Source: Paraburkholderia piptadeniae
GTDB taxonomy: Bacteria; Pseudomonadota; Gammaproteobacteria; Burkholderiales; Burkholderiaceae
DNA length: 64,000 nucleotides
Assembly (NCBI RefSeq): GCF_900007165.1
Contig: NZ_CYGY02000075.1
Location: 65,113 to 129,112, forward strand
Reading direction: 5' to 3'
Shown piece after piece: positions 45,248-53,005 of the stretch. The notes beneath the pieces are model-generated. The model searched no databases and was not told the origin of the DNA. It saw only the letters and a list, made by a program, of their open reading frames with translations. Numbering within the stretch: position 1 is the stretch's first letter; every line of letters starts with the position of its first letter. A program made the translations under genes and the position numbers.

Positions 45248-45605
45248 ACCGATCAATTCCTCATCGAGAAATTGCGCGATGTGGTTGGTCTGTACCTGAG
45301 CCCACCAGAGAACGCCCTGGTACCAGTGTCAGGCGCTCGAACGCACGCAACCCATGCTGCCGATGGGTTTCGGCTACGTCGAAGGCGTCACGCACGACTA
45401 CGTTCGTCATGGCCCCACTACGTTGTTCGCCGCGCTGAATGTCGTTCATGCGCGAAATCGACAAGGCCGTACCGGCTGAACTCGACGCGCACTGCATCGT
45501 CGACAAATACAGCAGCCACAAGCATCCGAAGGTCAAGGCGCGGCTGGCGGCCCGCCCCCGCTGGCACATGCATTTTCTTCCCACCTACAGTTCATGGCTT
45601 AAAGA
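45248..45605 (+). mobile_element. IS630-family transposase remnant
   Basis: Three pieces in different frames are in the right order: [20 protein letters not shown] (from 45,248), [20 protein letters not shown] (from 45,327) and [20 protein letters not shown] plus WHMHFLPTYSSWL (to about 45,600). The segment with the first catalytic aspartate (normally VDEKSQ) is deleted at the first junction, and about 17 codons are missing at the second. N-terminal HTH and the last catalytic glutamate are absent. It is inactive. Confidence 0.8.
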
Positions 45606-45674
45606 GCATTGTGCGTACACACCAGAATTCGGCTGGCGCATTAGAAAAGCGGCCCGCAAGCGCTCGGCGTTCGC

Positions 45675-45830
45675 GAGTTGGGCTGAGTAGCAAGCTGCAT
45701 CAGGCGGTGGATGCACAAGGAAGGCCGTTGCGACTGATCGTGACCGAAGGGCGAGTCCACGACATCCCGTGTGGTCGAGCGCTTCTTCAACGGTATCAAG
45801 CATTTTCGGCAAGTCTCCACTCGTTCAATC
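45675..45830 (+). mobile_element. IS5-family transposase remnant
   Basis: Directly after the IS630 piece, GLSSKLHQAVDAQGRPLRLI and VTEGRVHDIP match the first catalytic region of IS5/IS402-type transposases, and VVERFFNGIKHFRQVSTR, in another frame from 45,771, matches the C-terminal Glu region. The whole middle part is deleted at about 45,770. No terminal inverted repeats are visible. It is inactive. Confidence 0.75.
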
Positions 45831-46012
45831 GAAATTGCACCAGGACCTGCACAGCGTTACCCGCTCGCGCTTTATCGGTCCGAGCCATCGGTCTCTTCCG
45901 AATGCCGCCCGGCGAATCGGCGGACGGTTGAACGAACGCTCCAGTAATCTCGCCGCGTTCCGACGTGAGCTTCGACCCGGACGAGCAATGATTACCTCTC
46001 GCGTATCGGCTA

Positions 46013-46220
46013 TGTAACAAAATGTGACGAGGTGCGTTCGGCGTGGCGGATCCGGTCAAAGAAGTACACATTCATCAGTGTAATTCCCAATATTCTCACC
46101 GAATAGAAGCATCTCACGACGATTTACTGGCAACAATTACCTAAAAATCAGAACTAATGCCGGTCCGGAGCGCCCGCTGAGAGCGAAATTCTCGTTTCAC
46201 GGCTGTAACAATTTGTGACG
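46013..46220. promoter_or_regulatory. two near-identical 17-bp direct-repeat motifs
   Basis: TGTAACAAAATGTGACG at 46,013-46,029 and TGTAACAATTTGTGACG at 46,204-46,220 agree at 15 of 17 positions. Each is a direct repeat TGTAAC-N4-TGTGAC with a 10-bp period, the spacing used by OmpR/PhoB-type winged-helix response regulators. They lie 900 and 700 bp before the first flp gene. The binding protein is not known. Confidence 0.4.
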
Positions 46221-46869
46221 TGAGCATTCTTCTCACGATCTTCTGCGAATGGGATTTTGTCGCAATCGATCTTCTTACCAATAGTTCGGCCGTGCGTTGC
46301 AAATGCTTGAATTGTCGGAGCGGCGAGCCATCACGTGCAATTCTCCCTGATGGTTTCCTCTGACTTTTTCTGTTCGCCTCCTCACATTAGTGCCTGCGTG
46401 AACTACGCACGCCCCGATTCTTCCAATTTTCACTTGTGAAACATTCGCCGTCACGGACGCATCAAGACATCGTTCTTTTTGCTAAATGAACCAATTGTGG
46501 CAAGCCTTTCGGCATGCATGGCACCGTTCTCGCTCTATGTGCCGCGACGGTGACGCGTATGTCTCAGCAGTTGCAGCGCGTCCCGGTTTCAGGCGCCACG
46601 GAACAGCTGACGGGGGGTTCGGTTCTGCGGCGTCGGAAAGCTTCGGCACTTGCCGGCCCTCACAGCGGGCGGTGGCGAGGTCAAGGGAACAACAACGACG
46701 AACCTGGAGCGTTGATGCAGTTCCCGAACAACTGGCGTTGGGGAGGGGGAGGGTCTGGAGTGCAGCAGAACAACGATGCGTTCCGGCACCGACCCGGTAG
46801 TCCAGGCCAACTTCCGGCTGTGCAGTCTGCAGCTTTTCACCAATGCTCGGTCCCGCAGCGGGCATGTTT

Positions 46870-46891
46870 GAGTACCTGAGTACCTGAGTAC
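46870..46891. repeat. 8-bp tandem repeat before flp
   Basis: GAGTACCT is repeated twice with a further six-base partial copy, 26 bp before the first pilin ATG. Unit number could vary by slippage; it lies in the leader of the transcript. Confidence 0.55.
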
Positions 46892-46917
46892 AAACCTTCA
46901 AACCAAGGAGCTTGAAA

Positions 46918-47112
46918 ATGCAAAAAACTCTCGACCTCATCCGCGCCTTTGCCCGCGACGAAGATGGTGTGACGGCGATCGAATATGGTCTGCTGGCCGC
47001 GTTGATCGCGGTGATGGTTATCGGTGGCGCCACGGTGGCCGGTACTAGTCTGAACTCGATCTTCACCTACATCGGTACCGAGCTGAACACCGCAAACGGG
47101 AACAAGGGTTAA
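46918..47112 (+). CDS. flp: Flp family type IVb pilin 1
   Basis: A 64-residue prepilin. After a short basic leader (MQKTLDLIRAFARDEDG) the peptidase site lies before VTAIEYGLLAALIAVMVIGG, the Flp hydrophobic helix with the conserved glutamate and tyrosine. AAGGAG precedes the ATG. It is the first copy of a tandem duplication with a period of about 316 bp. The mature pilin would polymerise into the Tad pilus after processing by the prepilin peptidase encoded 0.7 kb downstream. Confidence 0.95.
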   Translation: MQKTLDLIRAFARDEDGVTAIEYGLLAALIAVMVIGGATVAGTSLNSIFTYIGTELNTANGNKG

Positions 47113-47128
47113 GCGACAACCGGCGTGA

Positions 47129-47162
47129 GCGGAGCTGCCGGTCCTTCGCTGGGCAGCTCCGC
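47129..47162 (+). other. strong stem-loop after flp 1
   Basis: GCGGAGCTGCC pairs perfectly with GGCAGCTCCGC (11 bp, 12-base loop), 16 bp after the pilin stop. No T-run follows. Such structures often protect or attenuate pilin mRNA so that pilin is made in excess over the machinery. Confidence 0.6.
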
Positions 47163-47233
47163 GACAGGCGACGCGAAGTGAGTTGAGGAACACGAAGAGT
47201 CCTGAAACAAACCTTCAAACCAGGGAGCTTGAG

Positions 47234-47431
47234 ATGCAAAAAACTCTCAACCTCATCCGTGCCTTTGCCCGCGACGAAGATGGTGTGACGGCGATCGAAT
47301 ATGCTCTGCTGGCCGCGTTGATCTCGGTGATGGTTATCGGTGGCGCGACCACGGCCGGTACCAGCTTGAACACCATGTACGCGTACATCGCTAACAAGAT
47401 ATCCGACGTGGCGGCCGGCACGGGGGGGTAA
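47234..47431 (+). CDS. flp: Flp family type IVb pilin 2
   Basis: A 65-residue prepilin almost identical to pilin 1 in its N-terminal half (MQKTLNLIRAFARDEDG, then VTAIEYALLAALISVMVIGG). The C-terminal 15 residues differ (ANKISDVAAGTGG against GTELNTANGNKG), which would change the pilus surface. Leader, Shine-Dalgarno region and downstream hairpin are repeated as well. Whether both subunits enter one pilus is not known. Confidence 0.95.
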   Translation: MQKTLNLIRAFARDEDGVTAIEYALLAALISVMVIGGATTAGTSLNTMYAYIANKISDVAAGTGG

Positions 47432-47447
47432 GCGACAACCGGCGCGA

Positions 47448-47481
47448 GCGAAGCTCCCGGGCCTTCGCCGGGCAGTTCCGC
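47448..47481 (+). other. stem-loop after flp 2
   Basis: GCG-AAGCTC-CCGG pairs with CCGG-GCAGTT-CCGC around a GCCTTCG loop. Position and shape match the hairpin after flp 1 while the bases differ, so structure seems to have been kept after duplication. Confidence 0.5.
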
Positions 47482-47594
47482 GATGGACGACGCGAAATGA
47501 ATTGAGGAACACACGGAGAGTCCTTGAAAAGCAGAACCGAAAAGGCGCATCGCGCGTCGGTCTGAATTTGCAGCAGCACAAACGGGGGAACGCC

Positions 47595-48125
47595 ATGAAC
47601 GCTTTCGAATTTCCGATCGGCATCTGTCTGCTGGTTTTGCTGGCGACGGCAGCAGGTACGGATCTGCATTCGCGCCGCATTCCCAACTGGCTGGTGTTGG
47701 CGGGGCTGACGCTGGCGCTTGCGGCGCAGTGGTGGCAACACGGTGCAGCTCAGGGGTACGCGTCCTGGGGGCTCGGTGTACTGACGGGCGGATGCCTGTT
47801 TCTCCCGCTTTATCTGCTGCGCGGCATGGGCGCAGGCGATGTGAAGCTGATGGCGATGGTCGGTGCGTTCGTCGGGCCGGAACTGGCGTTTGAGATCGTG
47901 CTGGTGACTTGCACGATCGGTGGCATCTGGGCGCTTGCAGTCGTCGTGTTCAAGCGTGCGTTGAAGTCGGCAGGGACCAACATGCTCGCGATCGTACTTT
48001 CGAAGGGCCATGTTGAAGCAGGAAAGGGCGCGGCATCGTCCGTCGGATCGCTGCCTTATGGCGTGGCCATTGCGATCGGGACGTTGAGCATCATGATCCT
48101 GCGCGCGGGACAGAGTATCGTCTGA
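47595..48125 (+). CDS. tadV: prepilin peptidase (TadV/CpaA type)
   Basis: A 176-residue inner-membrane aspartic peptidase with about five helices, the short form without the methylase domain. The first catalytic aspartate is in AAGTDLHSRRIPNWLVL, the second in GAGDVKLMAMVGAF (GxGDxK motif). The start MNAFEFP is chosen over an upstream in-frame codon because of GGGGGAA seven bases before it. It cleaves and so matures the Flp pilins and probably the TadE-like pseudopilins. Confidence 0.93.
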   Translation: MNAFEFPIGICLLVLLATAAGTDLHSRRIPNWLVLAGLTLALAAQWWQHGAAQGYASWGLGVLTGGCLFLPLYLLRGMGAGDVKLMAMVGAFVGPELAFEIVLVTCTIGGIWALAVVVFKRALKSAGTNMLAIVLSKGHVEAGKGAASSVGSLPYGVAIAIGTLSIMILRAGQSIV

Positions 48126-48261
48126 CGAGCACGAAACAGAAGATTTGCGAAGAAAGTTTCGCACATCAGATTCGCACTACGAAAAGAGCCAACGTCGAGT
48201 GGCGACACGAAGCAGGCAAGAGACCTTTCGCACAACGCGCAGGATCTATCGGGGATACAAC

Positions 48262-49692
48262 GTGAAAGACGAAAAACAGACGGGGCCACAAGTATCGGCC
48301 GACGTGACGCGCCTGCATGATGCAAGCCGCTCACGCGCCGACGGGGATCATGCCGACGCGAGCCTGCTGGCGCGCGCGCCGCGAACCATCGCCGAGACGG
48401 GTCTCGACCAGAACCTGCTTCTTGAGCTCATCGCCAAGTCTGCATTCGTGATGGGCAAGGTGTCGCTGTCGCAGCTCGTGCAGCGGCTCAAGCTCGGCGC
48501 CAGTGTACTCGACAGCGTCGTATCGTTCGGCGTGCGGGAACGGATTCTCGAAATCGTCCGGCGTGGCGCAAGCGACCTCGACGTCGACATGCAGCTGACG
48601 GAAGGCGGGCGCCAGCGCGCGTCCGAGTTCATGAGCCGCTGCCGTTACGTCGGCCCGGCGCCCGTCTCGCTCGCGTCGTATGAGGCGATTCTGGAACGGC
48701 AATCGGTGCGCCGGATGCACGTCACATGCCATCAGGTGCGCGCGGCCTTCGCGGGCCTGGTCGTCAGGCAGACATTGCTCGACGACATCGGCGGCGCGGT
48801 CAACAGCGGCAAGCCGGTGATCTTCTTCGGCCCGCCGGGAAGCGGAAAAACTTCGTTAGCCGAACGACTGGGCAAGCTATTGCCGGGCCGCGTCGCCGTG
48901 CCCCATGCGATCGCGGTCGAGAACGAAATAATCCAGATTTTCGACCCGCTGATTCACGAGCCAGTCACTGGCGCCGCGCACGACCCGGCATCAGGCGCGC
49001 CCGCCGATGCGCGCTGGCAGCTTTGCCGCCGGCCGACGGTGGTGTCGGGCGGCGAACTGACGCTCGACATGCTCGAGCTGCGCTACGACGTAGCAAGCGG
49101 CTTCTACCAGGCGCCGCCGCATGTGAAGGCCAACGGCGGCCTGTACGTGGTCGACGACCTCGGCCGTCAGCGTGTCGAGCCGGCTGAACTGCTCAATCGC
49201 TGGATCGTGCCGTTCGACCGCGGCCGCGACATGCTGACCTTGCATACGGGCTTGCGCTTCTCGCTTCCGTTCGATGTCTGGGTGGCATTTTCAAGCAACT
49301 TCGCGCCGGGGGATCTGGGCGACGAGGCCTTCTTCCGGCGCCTCGGCTGCAAGCTGTACGTCGGCGCACTCGACGTCGCCGAGTACCGGGCCGTGTACGA
49401 GCGCCGCTGCGAAGAGCTGCGCGTGGGATCGGACGACGACGCCTTCGAATACCTCGTCCATCACCTGCACATGACGTCGGGCCGGCCGTTGCTCGCCTGC
49501 TATCCGGGCGACCTTCTGCGCATCGTGCTTGCGAACGCAAAGTATCTGGATCAGCCGCCCGTTGCGGATGCGCTGAATCTGCTGCGCGCTTGGAACAGCT
49601 ATTTCGCGGTCGCCGGCGAGCACGACGCCCCGCCGCCGACGCAACAGCAGGGCGCCTCGGAGCGGGGCGCAAAAAAATCAGCGGCCGGTTAA
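48262..49692 (+). CDS. AAA+ ATPase in the Tad locus
   Basis: A 476-residue protein. Residues about 50-180 look like a helical, winged-helix-type region (LLELIAKSAFVMGKVSLSQL); from about 185 there is a single ATPase core with Walker A FFGPPGSGKTSLAERLG, Walker B GGLYVVDDLGRQR and a sensor-1 asparagine in VAFSSNFAPGDLG. The start is a GTG with GGGGA upstream. It is not one of the standard Tad proteins (TadA and TadZ lie further down), yet it sits between the peptidase and CpaB. It may remodel or regulate the assembly complex. Confidence 0.75.
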   Translation: MKDEKQTGPQVSADVTRLHDASRSRADGDHADASLLARAPRTIAETGLDQNLLLELIAKSAFVMGKVSLSQLVQRLKLGASVLDSVVSFGVRERILEIVRRGASDLDVDMQLTEGGRQRASEFMSRCRYVGPAPVSLASYEAILERQSVRRMHVTCHQVRAAFAGLVVRQTLLDDIGGAVNSGKPVIFFGPPGSGKTSLAERLGKLLPGRVAVPHAIAVENEIIQIFDPLIHEPVTGAAHDPASGAPADARWQLCRRPTVVSGGELTLDMLELRYDVASGFYQAPPHVKANGGLYVVDDLGRQRVEPAELLNRWIVPFDRGRDMLTLHTGLRFSLPFDVWVAFSSNFAPGDLGDEAFFRRLGCKLYVGALDVAEYRAVYERRCEELRVGSDDDAFEYLVHHLHMTSGRPLLACYPGDLLRIVLANAKYLDQPPVADALNLLRAWNSYFAVAGEHDAPPPTQQQGASERGAKKSAAG

Positions 49693-49755
49693 TGGACCGG
49701 TTAAACGGCCGCAAACCCTAACCAGGAAACAGGTCAGGAATCAGGGAGGTTCACC

Positions 49756-50604
49756 ATGAAGAACGTACGCGCCCTAGTGATGTTGGTGATAGCTGCCGTG
49801 GCCGGACTCGGCGCCGTGGCAATGGCATCGCGCTGGCTGATGGACAGGTCGTCGGGCATGACGACGAAGGTCGCCGTCGCGGCCGTCGACATCAATCTCG
49901 GACAGCGGCTCAATCCGGAATTCATCAAGATGATCGACTGGCCGTCGGGCAGCGTGCCGCCCGGCGCGTTCAACGACGTGCAGAAGCTCGACGGACGCGT
50001 GATGAAGAACAGCGTGCTGCGCGGCGAGCCGATTCTCGACGGCAAGCTCTCGCCCGAAGGCACGCAGGGCGGTCTCTCGGCCGTTATCGCGGAAGGACGC
50101 CGCGCAATCACCGTGCGGGTGAACGACGTGATCGGCGTGGCGGGATTCGCGTTGCCCGGCAACTACGTCGACATCATCGTCAGCACGCAGCAGGACAAGG
50201 GCAACGACAAGGGTGCGAACAAGGACGAAAGCATCTCCAAGATCGTGCTCGAAAAGATCCTGGTGCTGGCCGTCGCGCAGGAAGTCGGGCGCGACGAGAC
50301 CAAGCCGAAGGTCGTCAATGCCGTCACGCTCGAAGTCACGCCCGAACAGGCGGAGAAGCTCGATCTGGCGCGCAGCGTAGGCACGCTGTCGCTCGTGCTG
50401 CGCAACCAGGTCGACACCGTCACGCTGCCGACGGCGGGCGCAACGAAATTCACCTTGCTCGGTACGCAGGCGCCCGTGGCCGCCTCGGCGCCCGCTCCGG
50501 CGCCCGTGCGCCACGTGCGTGCGCACTATGCGCCGCGTGCCGCCGCGCCGCGCGACTGCGTCGGCGTTCTGTCAGGGGTGCTGGGCAGCGTCGAGTGTTT
50601 CTAG
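49756..50604 (+). CDS. cpaB: Flp pilus assembly protein CpaB/RcpC
   Basis: A 282-residue periplasmic protein anchored by an N-terminal helix (residues 5-24). It has SAF domain features (AVAAVDINLGQRLNPEFIKM) and the RcpC-type core GRRAITVRVNDVIGVAGFAL with GNYVDIIVSTQQ. AGGGAGG lies before the ATG. It probably stabilises the secretin in the outer membrane. The C-terminus is proline/alanine-rich with two cysteines at the end. Confidence 0.93.
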   Translation: MKNVRALVMLVIAAVAGLGAVAMASRWLMDRSSGMTTKVAVAAVDINLGQRLNPEFIKMIDWPSGSVPPGAFNDVQKLDGRVMKNSVLRGEPILDGKLSPEGTQGGLSAVIAEGRRAITVRVNDVIGVAGFALPGNYVDIIVSTQQDKGNDKGANKDESISKIVLEKILVLAVAQEVGRDETKPKVVNAVTLEVTPEQAEKLDLARSVGTLSLVLRNQVDTVTLPTAGATKFTLLGTQAPVAASAPAPAPVRHVRAHYAPRAAAPRDCVGVLSGVLGSVECF

Positions 50605-50701
50605 GCGGAACTGGACAGGACGTGAGCGAGCGCCCGACATCAGGCGCCGCAAGGACCACACGTCGCGATCGAAAGACATCGGGTAACGGGGGCATTGAAA
50701 A

Positions 50702-52654
50702 ATGAAGACGAAACAGGGGGTTTCGGGCGGCTGTCAGATGCACGGCCGCTCACTGCGCAGCACGGCGCTCGTCGCGGCGCTTTGCTTTGGGCTCGTGGCA
50801 GCGCAGACCAGTGAGGCGCAGGAAGCGATCGAATACCCGACGCTTGCGAAGCGCGGTGCGAATCCGCCGCTGCCGTCCGCGCGCGGCGCAGCGCCGATGA
50901 TGGTCGCGATGGCGCCGATGCAGGCACAGGCCGGCGCCGCTGCGATGAACGGGCCGATTCCGTTGCGCGGCCCGAGCTGCACGGGAGAAATCCGTGACGA
51001 AACCAGCGTCACCGTACCTGTCGGCAAATCGGTCCTCGTCCCGCTTGCCGAGCCTGCGCGCAATCGCACGCTCGGCAACCCCGTCGTCGTGCAGGCCGCG
51101 CTGGTGTCGCCTCGTACGCTTTACGTCGTCGGGATGACGGTCGGCACGACCAACATGATCGTGCAGGGCAAGAGCGGCGCGTGCCAGATGATCAACGTGA
51201 TCGTCAATGTCGACGCCGAGGGGCTGCAGCGGGCACTCGGCCAGCTGATGCCGGAAGAGCGGGGCATCCGCGTATCGACGGCGGCCGGCAACCTGGTGCT
51301 GGCTGGCCGCGTGTCGAGTGCGCCCGCGGCGCAGCAGGCGATGAAGATCGCACAGGCCTTCGCGGACTCTCAACCCACGCAGCAACAGCAGTCCGCGTCG
51401 TCGAATTCCGGCAACGGGGCGACGAGCATGGGCCAGCAAAGCTCCAGCACCAGCAAGGCGACCGAAGTCATCAATATGATGTCCGTCGATTCGCCGCAGC
51501 AGGTGATGCTCGAAGTCAAGGTCGCGGAGGTGGCGAAGACGCTGATCAACCAGTTGGGCTCAGCCATCAACATCCAGGGTGGCTTCGGCTCGTGGACGGG
51601 GGCGCTGGTGAGCAACCTGCTGGCCGGCGTGACGAGCGCGCTCGCCGTCAGCAAGGCCAACAACCGTCCGTTCAATCTCGCCGTCGATGCGCAGAAGACT
51701 GACAATCTGGTCAAGATTCTTGCGGAACCGAACCTCGTCACGGTCAGCGGCCAGGAAGCGACGTTTCTCTCAGGCGGCAAGATCTTCATTCCCATTCCCC
51801 AGAGCAGCGGCAACGGCGTGTCGAGCATCACGCTGCAGGAAGAAGAGTTCGGTGTCGGGCTCAGGTTCACGCCCACCGTGCTGGCGGGCGGCCAGATCAA
51901 CCTGAGGGTGGCGCCTGAAGTGTCCGAACTGTCGCCCACGGGTGTGACGGTCTCGGCGTCCGGCTCGGCGGGTATTTCCATCCTGCCGCTCATCAACACG
52001 CGCCGCGCATCGACGGTTGTCCAGATGCACGATGGCGAGTCGTTCGCGATCGGCGGCCTGTTGAGCAGCAACGTGACGGGCGCACTGAAAGCCGTTCCCG
52101 GACTCGGCGAAGTGCCCGTTCTCGGCGCGTTGCTTCGGAGCACAAACTTCCAGCAGGACCTGACGGAACTCGTGTTCATCATCACTCCGCACCTCGTGAA
52201 GCCGATGCAGACGGCGAACTATCCGCTGCCGACGGACAGCTTCTCACAGCCGAATGTCGCCGACGTCTATGCGACGGGCAACATGGAAGGCCGTCATGGC
52301 AGGACTTCCGTGGCGCCCGTGGGCACGCCGCCGGACACGCAGCCGATGCCTGGTCCTGCTCCGGCGCCCGCTCCCACGCCTCAGGCGCCCGCGGCACCTG
52401 CCACGATGGCCCTGCCACCGCACGACACGCAGGCAACGTCGGGCACGCCGGCACAGCCGTCCACGACGGGCACCGAGGGGCCGCCGGCCGATACGCGGAC
52501 ATCCGCACAGCCTGCTGCCCAGACCTCGATGAAGGACGGGAACACGGACGACAGGGCGGCGCGCATCGAAGCCACCGCCAGAAGAATCGCCGCGCGCGAA
52601 GGTCGACAGGATGTCGCGAATGCCGATGCGTCAAGCCATGCGCTGGGCCGCTGA
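50702..52654 (+). CDS. rcpA: Tad secretin (RcpA/CpaC)
   Basis: A 650-residue secretin. A signal sequence ends near ALCFGLVAAQTSEA; residues about 100-240 are the N-terminal pilus/BON-like domains (RNRTLGNPVVVQAALVSPRT); about 260-500 form the secretin channel, including ILAEPNLVTVSGQEATFLSG, VGLRFTPTVLAGGQINLRV and VPVLGALLRSTNFQQDLTEL. The last 130 residues are an extra proline/alanine/threonine-rich tail not typical for the family. It forms the outer-membrane pore for the pilus. Confidence 0.94.
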   Translation: MKTKQGVSGGCQMHGRSLRSTALVAALCFGLVAAQTSEAQEAIEYPTLAKRGANPPLPSARGAAPMMVAMAPMQAQAGAAAMNGPIPLRGPSCTGEIRDETSVTVPVGKSVLVPLAEPARNRTLGNPVVVQAALVSPRTLYVVGMTVGTTNMIVQGKSGACQMINVIVNVDAEGLQRALGQLMPEERGIRVSTAAGNLVLAGRVSSAPAAQQAMKIAQAFADSQPTQQQQSASSNSGNGATSMGQQSSSTSKATEVINMMSVDSPQQVMLEVKVAEVAKTLINQLGSAINIQGGFGSWTGALVSNLLAGVTSALAVSKANNRPFNLAVDAQKTDNLVKILAEPNLVTVSGQEATFLSGGKIFIPIPQSSGNGVSSITLQEEEFGVGLRFTPTVLAGGQINLRVAPEVSELSPTGVTVSASGSAGISILPLINTRRASTVVQMHDGESFAIGGLLSSNVTGALKAVPGLGEVPVLGALLRSTNFQQDLTELVFIITPHLVKPMQTANYPLPTDSFSQPNVADVYATGNMEGRHGRTSVAPVGTPPDTQPMPGPAPAPAPTPQAPAAPATMALPPHDTQATSGTPAQPSTTGTEGPPADTRTSAQPAAQTSMKDGNTDDRAARIEATARRIAAREGRQDVANADASSHALGR

Positions 52655-52675
52655 TCTGATGCCAAGGGGAATCTC

Positions 52676-52978
52676 ATGAAACTCGAACTCATTGTCTTCG
52701 CGCGTCGCGCAGCGCTCGTCTTGCCCGCCTGTCTCGCGCTGAACGGATGCATGACCAGCACGCCGATCTGGGATGCGCATTTCGGCCAGGCGCTCAAAGC
52801 CGTCAAACAGGCGCAGATCATCGATCCGCACGCTGGCGAGCACGCGCCCGCCACGCAGAGCATCGACGGCGTGGCCGCCACTGCCGCAATGGACAACTAT
52901 GACAGGAACTTCCGCAAACCCCCGCAGACGGCGAACCCGTACGTCATCGGCATTGGCAGCGGAAGCTCGGGGCAGTAG
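52676..52978 (+). CDS. small lipoprotein of the Tad locus
   Basis: A 100-residue protein with a lipoprotein signal: basic start, hydrophobic core and LALNGC as lipobox, so cysteine 25 or so would be lipidated. The mature part contains FGQALKAVKQAQIIDP, a sequence also found in small pilus-locus lipoproteins. It may serve as a secretin pilotin, taking the place of TadD/RcpB, neither of which I see. AAGGGGA precedes the ATG. Confidence 0.75.
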   Translation: MKLELIVFARRAALVLPACLALNGCMTSTPIWDAHFGQALKAVKQAQIIDPHAGEHAPATQSIDGVAATAAMDNYDRNFRKPPQTANPYVIGIGSGSSGQ

Positions 52979-53005
52979 GAACGGAAACAGGCACGGGAGA
53001 TCGTC

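Larger units (their letters stand above)
45831..46917. other. long AT-richer leader region of the Tad pilus locus
   Basis: About 1.1 kb without a supported gene. It is AT-richer than its surroundings up to about 46,480, as expected of a regulated promoter region. It contains paired TGTRAC motifs (listed separately), a TTTCAC-TT-GTGAAA palindrome at 46,428-46,441 and an 8-bp tandem repeat just before flp. I could not find a convincing -35/-10 or -24/-12 promoter. Confidence 0.5.
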
